Part shown: piece by piece, positions 47,621 through 58,008 of the stretch | Numbering within the stretch: position 1 is the first letter of the stretch | Layout of the letters: every line of letters begins with the position of its first letter | DNA from: SAR324 cluster bacterium | GTDB lineage: Bacteria; SAR324; NAC60-12 | Direction: 5' to 3' | Length of the DNA stretch: 64,000 bases | NCBI GenBank assembly: GCA_015231825.1 | Contig: JADGAV010000016.1 | Coordinates: forward strand, 1,609-65,608 | Notes under the pieces: generated by a model | Database searches by the model: none | What the model was told of the DNA's origin: nothing | The model's input: only the letters and a program-made list of their open reading frames with translations | Made by a program: the position numbers and the translations under genes

Positions 47621-47654
47621 ATCTCCGGCAATCTCACTATTGCCGGAGATTTTT
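47621..47654 (+). terminator. Rho-independent terminator downstream of fabA
   Basis: Perfect 11-bp stem ATCTCCGGCAA (47621-47631) / TTGCCGGAGAT (47640-47650) followed by TTTT. Confidence 0.85.
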
Positions 47655-47670
47655 CAGTAAAAAGTGAATT

Positions 47671-48705
47671 TTACTCTCTTATATCTTCATAGTTTGCGCC
47701 ATCATCCCTTCTGGCTTCTTTGTAGTTTGATCCTCGCAAATGAGCTCTTTTAAAATTCACCTTGCGTATGTCAGCGGATCTGAAATTAGCCTTCGTCAGA
47801 TCAGCATCTTTGAAATTGACTTCTCGCAAATCACTTTTCGTAAAATCTGCCTGAGCACATTTTGCCCGAACAAAAGAAGCGTCTTCCAAATGCGAATGTG
47901 AAAAATCGGTTTTATAACATTTGGCTTCATTGAACATCGCATTTTTCAGCTTTGCTTTTTTAAATGAAACTCCACTGATATCGGCACCTTTGAAATTGCT
48001 GCGAGCCAGATCTTTGTCGGCAAAATCACAGTGGCGCAGGTCTTTATCTTCTCCGGGCTCGCAATCCGGTTCCGCTGCTTTCGGTTCCTCGACTTCTTCC
48101 TTTTTCTGTTCCACTTTTGCTGCAGGGGCCGCTGCGCTAGCAGTTTCCTGCTTGGGTTCCGATTTTGCGACTGCTGCTGGAGCGGGTTCCAGCGCTGCCA
48201 TCACATCAGTAACTTTGAGCAAAACCCAGTGGTCGGAATTGGCTCTCGGCGTAGCGGAAGCCTCCCCTTCTATATTGTTTTCAAAATGTTCGCGATATTC
48301 CCCGATAACTTTTGCAGTACCGTTTTTTCTTAACTCGTAGAGTTCCAAAAAATTGAGGTCCGACGCGTCCTTCGAATAATGATGAATTCCGACCATGTAG
48401 TTGGAAAGTGCCTGAGGGGCAACCAGAGTGATACATTCCTGATCGGTGGGGCTGGTTTTGTCATGTATCGCCGCGACGCTGTTCCCTATCTTTAAAGTCG
48501 TGTTATTTGGTGGAAACAGCACACGTTCTCTCCCCAATACCAGGGTAATGTCAAAATCCGGAACCTCCTTGCCCTGAGGGACTTCCCATTCCAAGCATAT
48601 TGTGGTGGCAGCCTGCACCCAGGAAACCATCAGAAGGAAGATCAAAAAGGGAAATAAAAGTTTTCTTGCAGATTGCATACGTTGTCCTTTCCGAAAGATG
48701 AGCAT
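47671..48705 (-). CDS. Secreted pentapeptide-repeat protein
   Basis: 344 aa; signal peptide; 'LRHCDFADKDLARSNFKGADISGVSFKKAKLKNAMFNEAKCYKTDF...'; Ala/Glu/Lys linker. Confidence 0.9.
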   Translation of the reverse strand: MLIFRKGQRMQSARKLLFPFLIFLLMVSWVQAATTICLEWEVPQGKEVPDFDITLVLGRERVLFPPNNTTLKIGNSVAAIHDKTSPTDQECITLVAPQALSNYMVGIHHYSKDASDLNFLELYELRKNGTAKVIGEYREHFENNIEGEASATPRANSDHWVLLKVTDVMAALEPAPAAVAKSEPKQETASAAAPAAKVEQKKEEVEEPKAAEPDCEPGEDKDLRHCDFADKDLARSNFKGADISGVSFKKAKLKNAMFNEAKCYKTDFSHSHLEDASFVRAKCAQADFTKSDLREVNFKDADLTKANFRSADIRKVNFKRAHLRGSNYKEARRDDGANYEDIRE

Positions 48706-48881
48706 TTACGACAATGAAAAGATAAATACTAAGAGATAAAAAAAAATAAATGACTTGTCAAGCAGAATAGTATTTAATAAATTATAGCGATCCAAAAAAT
48801 ACTGCGGCTATTCCCAATCCCGGATACGGGCTATGTCTGTCCCGGGATCCTATCTTTGCGACACTTTTCCCGAAAAGTACT

Positions 48882-50234
48882 ATGAAACAGATATTATTCT
48901 TTTTGCTCATCAGTTTTTTTCTTTCGACTTTTTCCTGGGCAGTTGATGTAAATTCTCTGGAGGATGGACTCTATGCAGAAGTGAAAACCAGCAAAGGAAC
49001 CATTGTTTTGCAGTTATTTCATGACAAAACCCCCAATACCGTTGCGAATTTTGTCGGTCTGGCAGAGGGTCTCAAGGAGTGGACAGACCCGATCACAAAA
49101 CAGGCAAAGAAAAGTCCTTTTTATGATGGTTTGACGTTTCATCGTGTCATCAAGGACTTCATGATTCAGGGAGGCGACCCTTTAGGAACCGGAACCGGCG
49201 GTCCGGGTTTTCAGTTCGCCGATGAATTCCATCCTTCTTTAAAACATGATAAAGCCGGGACTTTATCAATGGCCAATGCGGGCAAAGACACCAATGGCAG
49301 TCAATTTTTTATCACCCATAAAGCGACTCCCTGGCTAGACAACAAACATTCTGTTTTTGGCCAGGTGATCGAAGGAATGGAGGTCGTCAATCTGATTGCC
49401 AACGGCGATACAATGGAAACGGTCACTTTCATCCGCAAAGGGAAAGAGGCTGAAGCGTTTGATGTTGTCAGAATCGTCGAAGAGGCAGAAAAAACGGCGA
49501 TGGAACTGGCAAAAAAAGAGGCAGAAAAATCTAAAAAAATTGTCCCGGAAGCCCAGGGAAAAATCGATCCTGCCCGGGTTCCGGCCCCCGACCAAAAAGC
49601 GTCTGAAGAAGTCGCTGCCAACTTGTTATTGATCGGATACAAAGGATCTCAATTGAAAAACGCCAAATTTTACTATGAAAAAGATGAAGCTCTTAAAGTC
49701 GCCCAGCAAATTGTTGATTTGGCACGCAGAGAAGGATCTGATTTTTCAAAACTGATCAAGGAATTCACTGATGTTCCTCAAACCACAAAAATTCCTCAGA
49801 TCGACGATGGGCCACGAACTCCACCATTTTTCAAATCCGCATTGAAGCTCAAAATCGGGCAGATCAGTGATCCGGTGGAATCGCCGTTCGGATATTTTAT
49901 TTTTGAACGATATGAAGCAGAATTCGCCGAAGCACGTCATATTCTCATTGCTTACAAAGGAGCAGCACGATCAACCCAGGAACGCAGTAAGGAAGAGGCC
50001 GAGAAGAGGGCGGCCGAAGTATTAGAAGAGCTCAAATCGGGAAAAGATTTTGCAGAAATGGCAAAATCTCATTCTGACGGTCCTTCGAAGACAAAAGGAG
50101 GACACCTTGGCCGTTTTTCAAGAGGGCAAATGGTGCCGGCATTCGACAAAGCTTTATTTGCAATGAAACCCGGGGAACTGAGCGAGATTGTCGAAACCGA
50201 ATTCGGATTTCATCTGATAAAGCGCGAAAAATAG
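48882..50234 (+). CDS. Secreted dual-family PPIase: cyclophilin domain followed by parvulin domain(s)
   Basis: 450 aa; cyclophilin '[33 protein letters not shown]', parvulin '[10 protein letters not shown]...[44 protein letters not shown]...FGFHLIKRE'. Confidence 0.93.
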   Translation: MKQILFFLLISFFLSTFSWAVDVNSLEDGLYAEVKTSKGTIVLQLFHDKTPNTVANFVGLAEGLKEWTDPITKQAKKSPFYDGLTFHRVIKDFMIQGGDPLGTGTGGPGFQFADEFHPSLKHDKAGTLSMANAGKDTNGSQFFITHKATPWLDNKHSVFGQVIEGMEVVNLIANGDTMETVTFIRKGKEAEAFDVVRIVEEAEKTAMELAKKEAEKSKKIVPEAQGKIDPARVPAPDQKASEEVAANLLLIGYKGSQLKNAKFYYEKDEALKVAQQIVDLARREGSDFSKLIKEFTDVPQTTKIPQIDDGPRTPPFFKSALKLKIGQISDPVESPFGYFIFERYEAEFAEARHILIAYKGAARSTQERSKEEAEKRAAEVLEELKSGKDFAEMAKSHSDGPSKTKGGHLGRFSRGQMVPAFDKALFAMKPGELSEIVETEFGFHLIKREK

Positions 50235-51883
50235 TGAATTCCATGACGGTAAAACAATTAGCTGAATATTTTCATGGCAGAAGTCCCCTCATTCACGTGG
50301 TATTAGATGGGTGGGGGATTGCGCCGGCGAGTGATTACAATGCAATTTCCCAGGCAAAAACTCCTGCAATGGATCGCCTGCTGCGCAGTTTTCCCCACAC
50401 CCAACTGCTTGCTCACGGTCTACACGTCGGACTGCCCAATAAAAAAGACATGGGGGGATCAGAAGTCGGTCATATGACCATGGGTTCCGGCATCATTATG
50501 GAACAGGGCCCGACATACATCAAACGCCTGATCGACACTGGAGAATTTCAGAAGGGTCCGGTGCTGGCAAAAGTTCTTAAAAATTGTCTGGATCAGCAAA
50601 CTCCTCTTCATTTGATCGGCTTACTTTCCGATGGCAATATTCATAGCCATCTCGATCACTTTATTGCGATCATTCGACATGCCTACAAAGTCGGAGTGAA
50701 GCAGCTTTACGTTCATGCATTGCTCGATGGTCGAGATACCGCCATTCAATCTGCACAAGTCTATATCGACATTCTGGAAAATTTATTTGAGGAACTGAAG
50801 CAGCAGAGACCGGGGATCGATTATGCTTTCGCCAGTGGAGGGGGGCGGGAGGTCATTACAATGGACCGGGACAACAACTGGCCGAAAGTAGAAGCTGGAT
50901 GGAACGTCCATGTTCGTGGAGAAAGCCCCAATCGTTTTGAATCGATCACACAGGCAGTTGAACATTTTCGTCAGGAACAAAAAGGAATTGTTGATCAGGA
51001 CCTTCCGGGCTTTGTGCTTGTGAGGAAAGGAAACTCTATTGCGCCAATTCGAGATCAGCACTCAGTGATCTTTATGAACTTTCGTGCCGATCGAGCCATC
51101 GAATTCACACAAGCGATGCTTGAAGAAGATTTTCCCCATTTTGACCGCAGTCCCCTGCCAAAGGTGGTCTATGCGGGAATGATGGTTTATGATCAGGAAA
51201 CTCAATTCCCGGAAAATCATCTGGTCGGGGCCACGGTGGTAGACAATCCTTTCGGCAAGAGAATTTTGGAAAAAGGCTTGACACAGTTCCGGCTGACGGA
51301 AACTCAAAAATTTGCCCATGTCACTTTTTTTTACAATGGAGGGTATCGTAACCCTTTGGACCCTAAAGCCGAAATCTATCAATTGATTGCATCGGACAAA
51401 GTCCTTTCTTTTGATCTGGCACCCGAAATGAAAGCTGATGAAATCCAACGCAAAGCCGTGGAGTTCATCTCCTCACGAAAATTTGATTACGGCCTGATCA
51501 ATTTTGCCAATGCCGACATGGTCGGACACACCGGAAATTTGAAAGCCGCCATCGCTGCAGTCGAAGCAACAGACCGCGCATTAGGTAAAATTATCGAAAA
51601 AATCAAGGAAGTTTCCGGATTGCTTGTTGTCACCGCAGATCACGGCAATGCCGATCAAATGCTTTCTTTCAACAAGAAAAAGAACCTGTGGGAACCGGAT
51701 ACCAAACATTCTCTCAATCCTGTCCCCTTTGTCATCTACGATCCGCTTTTTGACAATAATTATCAGCTTAAACCGCACACGGATTCAGACCCACTCAACC
51801 TGAGCCAGATAGCGGCAACCAATTTTATTTTACTGGGACAAGCTGTCCCGTCTGATATCAATGATTCGCTCTTCCTGATATAA
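50234..51883 (+). CDS. gpmI: 2,3-bisphosphoglycerate-independent phosphoglycerate mutase
   Basis: 549 aa; 'HVVLDGWGIAP', 'MGGSEVGHMTMGSG', 'HALLDGRDTAIQSA', 'VTADHGNADQM'; GTG 50234 or ATG 50243 start. Confidence 0.93.
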   Translation: MNSMTVKQLAEYFHGRSPLIHVVLDGWGIAPASDYNAISQAKTPAMDRLLRSFPHTQLLAHGLHVGLPNKKDMGGSEVGHMTMGSGIIMEQGPTYIKRLIDTGEFQKGPVLAKVLKNCLDQQTPLHLIGLLSDGNIHSHLDHFIAIIRHAYKVGVKQLYVHALLDGRDTAIQSAQVYIDILENLFEELKQQRPGIDYAFASGGGREVITMDRDNNWPKVEAGWNVHVRGESPNRFESITQAVEHFRQEQKGIVDQDLPGFVLVRKGNSIAPIRDQHSVIFMNFRADRAIEFTQAMLEEDFPHFDRSPLPKVVYAGMMVYDQETQFPENHLVGATVVDNPFGKRILEKGLTQFRLTETQKFAHVTFFYNGGYRNPLDPKAEIYQLIASDKVLSFDLAPEMKADEIQRKAVEFISSRKFDYGLINFANADMVGHTGNLKAAIAAVEATDRALGKIIEKIKEVSGLLVVTADHGNADQMLSFNKKKNLWEPDTKHSLNPVPFVIYDPLFDNNYQLKPHTDSDPLNLSQIAATNFILLGQAVPSDINDSLFLI

Positions 51884-51998
51884 TTGAAAAGTTGAGTGCT
51901 GAAAATCGAAATACCGGTTCAGTCAGAGGCTCGAACAGGATGCGGCGAGTAAAAATTGATCTAACCGATTTGTGATCTGAAGAAGGAGTATTCGTTAT

Positions 51999-53372
51999 AT
52001 GGCAAATATTTTGTGTATTGGTGCCGGATATGTTGGAGGCCCGACAATGGCTATGATCGCCAAACACTGTCCCGAACATCGAATCACCGTCGTCGACGTC
52101 AGCGCGAAACGTATTGAACAATGGAACTCTGAAAATCTGCCGATATATGAACCCGGTTTGCTTGAAGTCGTCCAGGAAGTGAGAGGACGGAATATGTTTT
52201 TCAGCACCGAAATTGCTCTGGGAATTGAAGAAGCCGATATGATTTTTGTCTCCATCAATACCCCTACCAAAACTTATGGAGAAGGGGCGGGACGTGGAAC
52301 GGATTTGCAATATTGGGAACAAGTGGCACGGGCTATTCTCAGCAACAGCAAGAAGAAAAACGTGATTGTTGTCGAGAAAAGCACGCTTCCTGTGAGAGCA
52401 GCGGCGGCTATGGCCAGAATTCTGCACTCTGAAAGCAACGGCGTTCATTTTGAAGTGATTTCCAACCCGGAATTTCTTGCGGAAGGAACGGCAATCAAAG
52501 ATTTGACGGAACCGGATCGGGTGCTTATTGGAGGGAGGAGCAATGAATCCGGTCACAAAGCATGCAAAACATTGGCGGACCTGTACGCTCACTGGGTGCC
52601 GCGGGAAAAAATTCTGTTGGCCAATGTCTGGAGCAGTGAACTGTCCAAGTTGTTTGCCAACGCGATGCTTGCCCAACGCATTTCTTCTATCAACAGTATC
52701 ACGGCTTTGTGTGAAAAAACGGGTGCTGATATTTCTGAGGTCAGTCACGCGATCGGAATGGACAAGCGAATCGGCCCCCACTTCCTTCAGGCCAGTGTCG
52801 GTTTCGGCGGATCATGCTTCCGCAAAGATATTCTCCATCTCGCCTATTTGTGCGAACATTATGGATTGCCTGAAGTCGCCGAATATTGGGACAGCGTCGT
52901 CAGCATGAATGACTATCAAATAAACCGCTTTTTCAAAAACATCCTGACCAGTCAGTTCAGTACTCTCGCCAATAAAAAAATGGCAATTTTAGGATTTGCG
53001 TTCAAACCCGATACCGGTGACACGCGTGACACCCCTGCCCTGCCAATCTGTCGTAAGCTCCTTGAAGAACGCGCCTCAATCAGCATCAGTGACCCTCAGG
53101 CACTGGACAATGCCCGGTTTGAACTGGAAGGAGTTGAAGGGGAAATCCACTATGAGCAAGATCCCTACCTAGCATGCCAAGGTGCCCACTCTCTGCTCCT
53201 GATCACCCATTGGCAGGAATTTCGTCAATTGGACTATCAACGCATTTTCGACTCAATGGCAAAACCTGCATTCATTTTTGATGGCCGAAATTTTCTGGAC
53301 CATCAACATCTATTTGAAATCGGATTCAATGTCTTTCCACTCGGGAAACCCGCATTGAGTCATTTACAGTAA
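51999..53372 (+). CDS. ugd: UDP-glucose 6-dehydrogenase, animal-type
   Basis: 457 aa; 'ILCIGAGYVGGPTMAMIAKHCPEHRITVVDVS','YEPGLLEVV','NTPTKTYGEGAGRGTDLQYWE','ASVGFGGSCFRKDILHLAYLCE'. Confidence 0.95.
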   Translation: MANILCIGAGYVGGPTMAMIAKHCPEHRITVVDVSAKRIEQWNSENLPIYEPGLLEVVQEVRGRNMFFSTEIALGIEEADMIFVSINTPTKTYGEGAGRGTDLQYWEQVARAILSNSKKKNVIVVEKSTLPVRAAAAMARILHSESNGVHFEVISNPEFLAEGTAIKDLTEPDRVLIGGRSNESGHKACKTLADLYAHWVPREKILLANVWSSELSKLFANAMLAQRISSINSITALCEKTGADISEVSHAIGMDKRIGPHFLQASVGFGGSCFRKDILHLAYLCEHYGLPEVAEYWDSVVSMNDYQINRFFKNILTSQFSTLANKKMAILGFAFKPDTGDTRDTPALPICRKLLEERASISISDPQALDNARFELEGVEGEIHYEQDPYLACQGAHSLLLITHWQEFRQLDYQRIFDSMAKPAFIFDGRNFLDHQHLFEIGFNVFPLGKPALSHLQ

Positions 53373-53541
53373 CAGAGTTTTGCCAGGCACTCGCAAGAAC
53401 GAACAAAAACGGGACTGTTTTTGTTTCAGCGTTTGAATTCGAATGAGAATTAAGTAGTTTTCTACCTGATCAAATTCTCTTGTAATTCCTCGCGGGTTTT
53501 TGGTAAAACGGATTCATTCTTTGCATGCTGGAGAAAATAAC

Positions 53542-54669
53542 ATGAGCGAATTCCAAGAAAATTTAAAAAACCTTGATCCTGTCGACAAACTGGTCCTGGC
53601 ACGGGTTTATGATGAACAAGGTCAGCTTGTTTCTGTGATTCCCAATTTACCGGGAAAGCAAGGATCATTGAAGGTCATCAATCATGTCGTCTCAGAGAAC
53701 GGTGAATTCAGTGAAGAACAGGCGAGAGGAGCAATTCAACTATTTGGGGAACATGTTGAAGATGCGAAACAAAATCCGGGAAAGCATCCAAACCTGGACC
53801 TGATAATGAGTCTTGGTTCCTCCAGGTTAAAAATCCAACGGGTGACATCACCGGTTTCCGGGCTGCTGGAAACCATTTCAAAACGGGCGGCATCTCAGGA
53901 AGAATGTGATGTTTTCATCAGACTCCTCGATCAGGGGGAAGTCAGGGCTGCCGAAAAAGTTGAAGGAGTCTGGCAACCGCAGACGTATGTGATTGATGGA
54001 ATTCTCAATTATTTTGCCAGCCATGGCAATGAGCGGATTGCTGATACTTTTTGGGATAAAATTCCTTTGAAAACTTCTAATTTTACAGACGAGGACTTTG
54101 AAAAAGGAGGAGTACGCTATGCGCCAGGGTCCGTAGTGCGAACCGGTGCCTACATTGGCCCGCAAACGGTAATTATGAACCTCGGGTTTGTCAATATTGG
54201 CGCCTATATTGCCGGAGATGGCGTGATGATAGATGGCGGAGCACGTGTTGCCTCCTGCGCCCAGATAGGCAGGGGAGTCAAGTTTGGAGCCGGATCAGGT
54301 ATCGAGGGAATCCTCGAACCAGCGGGCCGACTGCCATCAATTGTTGAAGATCATGTGAAAATTGGAGCAATGTGTGAAGTCTCCGGAATCGTGGGCGAAG
54401 GATCAGTCCTGGCCAGTGGAGTGGTGATGGCTTCCGGAAAGAAAATTTATGACGAAGCCACCGGAGAAATTGTTCCTCCTCTGGAATGTCCCATTGGTGA
54501 GCACACATTTTTGCTACCCGTGATCCCACCACACCGATTGGCAGTTGGCGGATCCCTGATGAGTGAAAACGGTCGTTTCGCAACAGATGCGATTATACTC
54601 AAACCAGGCGATCTCCGAGATACGAGCACCCTCCAACGTTTTGAAAAGCAAGGCATGCTCTACAATTGA
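53542..54669 (+). CDS. dapD: 2,3,4,5-tetrahydropyridine-2,6-dicarboxylate N-succinyltransferase
   Basis: 'GVRYAPGSVVRTGAYIGPQTVIMN-LGFVNIGAYIAGDGVMIDGGARVASCAQIG'; left-handed beta-helix hexapeptides. Confidence 0.9.
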   Translation: MSEFQENLKNLDPVDKLVLARVYDEQGQLVSVIPNLPGKQGSLKVINHVVSENGEFSEEQARGAIQLFGEHVEDAKQNPGKHPNLDLIMSLGSSRLKIQRVTSPVSGLLETISKRAASQEECDVFIRLLDQGEVRAAEKVEGVWQPQTYVIDGILNYFASHGNERIADTFWDKIPLKTSNFTDEDFEKGGVRYAPGSVVRTGAYIGPQTVIMNLGFVNIGAYIAGDGVMIDGGARVASCAQIGRGVKFGAGSGIEGILEPAGRLPSIVEDHVKIGAMCEVSGIVGEGSVLASGVVMASGKKIYDEATGEIVPPLECPIGEHTFLLPVIPPHRLAVGGSLMSENGRFATDAIILKPGDLRDTSTLQRFEKQGMLYN

Positions 54670-54794
54670 GCCCACCTCAATTCCTCCCTAAATTTTTTGC
54701 TGGGGAGGAATCCAATTTTTCACCTCCTCACGAAAATTCTGCTCGGCTTCTTGAAATTCAATTCCATATTTCAACCATAAGACAGTTCTCGGGA

Positions 54795-56804
54795 ATGACG
54801 ACCATTTCTCTCCACATTCCATCAGAAGCGACCAAAATTGCTGAAGCCATTGCCCAGAAAGGAGGACAGGCATTTCTGGTAGGAGGAACAGTCAGAGATC
54901 ATTTCCTCTCAGGGAATCGGCCCAAAGATCTGGATATCGAAGTATTTCATCTTGCCTCAGAAACCCTCGAATCTTTGCTGGCAAACTTCGGCAGTGTCCA
55001 TCTCGTGGGGAAACAGTTTGGGGTGTTCAAATTGACAAGCCCCAAAGAAAATTACGATATTAGTCTACCAAGAAGGGAAAACAAAACAGGAAAGGGGCAC
55101 AGAGGTTTTTTTGTGGAAGCGGACCCGGAAATGAATTTTGAAGAAGCCGCGCTGAGAAGAGATTTTACGATCAACGCGATGGGCTATGATATTTTGGGAA
55201 AAACTTTTATTGATCCGTTTCATGGGCAAGAAGATCTTGAAAATAAAATTCTCCGGCATGTCGGTCCCCGATTTATAGAAGATCCATTGCGCGTGCTGAG
55301 GGCAATGCAGTTTGCCGGGCGTTTTTCATTCCAAATTGCTCCTGAAACCGTGGAACTTTGCCGCGGTCTTGATCTGAATGAACTCCCCAAAGAACGCCTC
55401 TTTGAAGAATTCAAAAAACTCCTTCTCAAAGCAGACCGTCCATCGCTTGGTTTAGAAGCGGCGAAGATGCTCGGGGTATTGGAATACTTTCCCGAGCTTG
55501 AGGCACTGATCAACGTTCCCCAGGATCCGCAGTGGCATCCGGAAGGTGATGTCTGGACCCACAATGGGATGGTGATTGATGAGGCGGCAAAACTCCGTGA
55601 TGGCAACGAACAGCAAGATCTATGTCTCATGTTTGGAGCTCTCTGCCATGATTTTGGCAAACCTCCAACAACTGAATTGAAAGAAGGACGTTGGCGCAGC
55701 ATTGGACACTGTGAAGCAGGAATTGCACCCGCAGAACAGTTTTTAAGAAGGATGACTGAAGAAAACGCACTGATCGAGACTGTCAAAACATTAGTCGCTG
55801 AACACCTCAGACCGGCTTATCTCTATGGAGACCGCGGTCAGATCACTGAAGGAGCAATACGTCGACTCTCACTGCGTGTTTCTATTCCATTGCTGGTAAA
55901 AGTAGCTCAAGCCGATCATTTTGGCAGAACTACTCCTGATGCAATTGCACGTGAATTTCCTGCAGGTGAATGGTTGCTCGAACAGGCTGAAGTTCTTAAA
56001 GTTCGAGATCGACAACCCGCGCCGATTTTGATGGGTCGTCACCTGATTTCATTGGGGATGAAGCCAGGACCAGAAATGGGTCAAATTCTCAAAATCGCTT
56101 TTGAATTACAGCTGGATGGCAAAATTGCTGCTCTTGATCAGGCACTGACGTGGGCAGAGCAGAAATTGTTTGAAGGGCCTGTCAACAATTCAATGGAAAA
56201 TTCGGAGAATCTAAAAGGGCGCTTTTCAGCGCCTGCTCGTCCAGAAGAAATGAATACGGACAGCAGCCATGAAATCGGTTCACCTGGCTTAAAATACGCC
56301 TGTCGGAATTGCGGACAGTCCATAGAAAATGTACCGTATTGCATGTTTTGCGGAACAAAGCAGGACAATCTCATTCCTCAAAATGATTTTACAGCATTGC
56401 AGGTTCCCTGGCACGGGGATGATTCAGAATCCCTGCGACGAATCCCATTTGGCGATCAAATTGAGCAAAAAATTGAAAGAAAATCAAAGTGGATGAAGTT
56501 TGTCGCCTTTGTTCATTATTTTGTTGCTGCAGGCTTGGGAATGACCGCATTGATCGGAGGAATCAGCGGAGAAATATTGTTTCGAATAATATTTTTGATC
56601 ATTGCAGGAATATTATTTTACGAAGGCCGTGTCCTGTGGAAAGCCTCGAACTATTTTCGTTTGGTAGCCGTCACTGATGAAGCCGATCAGATCTATATCG
56701 CCGAGGGAGCAGAGCAGCTCAAGGCATTTTTTCTCTTGGACAGCATCTTTTATGGCGTCATTTTAATTTTGGTCTTTTTTCTAGAAAGACTCGGAAACGG
56801 GTAG
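54795..56804 (+). CDS. cca: CCA-adding tRNA nucleotidyltransferase/HD protein with C-terminal zinc ribbon and TM domain
   Basis: 'AFLVGGTVRDHFLSGNRPKDLDIEVF','RRDFTINAMGYD','DPLRVLRAMQFAGRF','ALCHDFGKPPTT'; C-terminus 'CRNCGQSIENVPYCMFCG' plus TMs; ATG at 54795 chosen. Confidence 0.88.
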   Translation: MTTISLHIPSEATKIAEAIAQKGGQAFLVGGTVRDHFLSGNRPKDLDIEVFHLASETLESLLANFGSVHLVGKQFGVFKLTSPKENYDISLPRRENKTGKGHRGFFVEADPEMNFEEAALRRDFTINAMGYDILGKTFIDPFHGQEDLENKILRHVGPRFIEDPLRVLRAMQFAGRFSFQIAPETVELCRGLDLNELPKERLFEEFKKLLLKADRPSLGLEAAKMLGVLEYFPELEALINVPQDPQWHPEGDVWTHNGMVIDEAAKLRDGNEQQDLCLMFGALCHDFGKPPTTELKEGRWRSIGHCEAGIAPAEQFLRRMTEENALIETVKTLVAEHLRPAYLYGDRGQITEGAIRRLSLRVSIPLLVKVAQADHFGRTTPDAIAREFPAGEWLLEQAEVLKVRDRQPAPILMGRHLISLGMKPGPEMGQILKIAFELQLDGKIAALDQALTWAEQKLFEGPVNNSMENSENLKGRFSAPARPEEMNTDSSHEIGSPGLKYACRNCGQSIENVPYCMFCGTKQDNLIPQNDFTALQVPWHGDDSESLRRIPFGDQIEQKIERKSKWMKFVAFVHYFVAAGLGMTALIGGISGEILFRIIFLIIAGILFYEGRVLWKASNYFRLVAVTDEADQIYIAEGAEQLKAFFLLDSIFYGVILILVFFLERLGNG

Positions 56805-56810
56805 CTTCCT

Positions 56811-57146
56811 ATGAGTCAAAACCGTATTTCATTGAAACGAATTCCCTTCAACTTCAAGGAAGAACAGCAAATCAGCGGATTGGCTTTCTGGTTGAGGTTC
56901 GTCTCCGTGATCAGTGTCATGATCGGCATTCTCCAACTTGTTTTAGAGAACCCCCTCCTTGCCGCCATTCAATTGATTGGAGCCTGGTTTTTATGGAATG
57001 GGGCAAATAAGCTGATCCTTGTGATTGAAACCGACAGTGCAGACCAGGATCACCTGGTTGATGCCATTTTAAATTTGGGAAATTATTTTGCCTTCAAAGG
57101 AGTCCTGATCATTATTGGTGCGATTGGACTGTTTCTATGGAATTGA
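56811..57146 (+). CDS. Small multi-TM hypothetical protein
   Basis: 111 aa hydrophobic ORF between cca and prsW-like genes. Confidence 0.65.
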   Translation: MSQNRISLKRIPFNFKEEQQISGLAFWLRFVSVISVMIGILQLVLENPLLAAIQLIGAWFLWNGANKLILVIETDSADQDHLVDAILNLGNYFAFKGVLIIIGAIGLFLWN

Positions 57147-57991
57147 TCATCATATTCTGCACAGTCGGCATCAGCGGAGCGATCTGGCTCTGGTTTCTGA
57201 TCCGCTATGACCGAAACAGACCTGAACCCTTAAAATGGGTTTTGTTTGTGGGCGTAGGCGGGGGTTTGCTCAGCGCATTTGCTGCGGGAACGATGAATGA
57301 ATGGTTTTCTGCATGGTCTGGAATCACCTTCTATCCGCAGTCACCCCTGCAGGCTTTGGTTCTGTCGATTTTTGTGGGAATCAATGAAGAAAGCTGCAAA
57401 CTACTGGCCACTCTTTTGCTGGCCTGGAGGATCAAAGAGTTTGATGAGCCGATTGATGCACTGATTTACGCTATGAGTGCTTCCCTCGGGTTTGCTGTCT
57501 TTGAAAACTTATTTTACGCCTTTCAACACGATTGGACTATTGTCCCTTTGCGAACAATCACAGCAGTACCGGGACATCTTGCTTTTGCAGCCATCTGGGG
57601 ATTCGGCATTGCAAAAATCAAATTCATCAGGCAGAAAGGCGCCTATATCTCTACTATTCTACCCTATCTGGGCTACTCCGCGCTGATTCACGGATTTTAT
57701 GATTTCGTGCTGTTCTTGAATACCTGGACCGTTTTTCTGATTTTTCCGATCCTCATTTTTTTAGTCACGAATGCTCATAAACACTTAATTTACCTGACAG
57801 GACAAACTCCCTTTCTGCGGGTTGGAGAATGTCACGAATGCCGAACCATTAATCCTTCTGTTGCCAGGTTTTGTCAAATGTGCGGGACTTCTTTGGCTCA
57901 GGAATTCTTTAGAGTCTGTAACCGCTGCAACATAAGAGTGCTGTCGAAAACATCAAACTGTTTTCGATGCAATACCAGGCTTGCAGAATAA
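57137..57991 (+). CDS. PrsW-family intramembrane metalloprotease-like protein with C-terminal zinc ribbons
   Basis: 284 aa; 'NEESCKLLATLLLAW', 'GFAVFENLFYAF', 'VPGHLAFAAIWG', 'HGFYDF'; C-terminal CxxC pairs. Confidence 0.87.
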   Translation: MELIIIFCTVGISGAIWLWFLIRYDRNRPEPLKWVLFVGVGGGLLSAFAAGTMNEWFSAWSGITFYPQSPLQALVLSIFVGINEESCKLLATLLLAWRIKEFDEPIDALIYAMSASLGFAVFENLFYAFQHDWTIVPLRTITAVPGHLAFAAIWGFGIAKIKFIRQKGAYISTILPYLGYSALIHGFYDFVLFLNTWTVFLIFPILIFLVTNAHKHLIYLTGQTPFLRVGECHECRTINPSVARFCQMCGTSLAQEFFRVCNRCNIRVLSKTSNCFRCNTRLAE

Positions 57992-58008
57992 ATTCCATCG
58001 TACTTGAA

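Noticed and set aside
51858-52781. 307-aa antisense ORF
   Set aside because: Fully overlaps the well supported ugd gene on the opposite strand; no recognisable domain.
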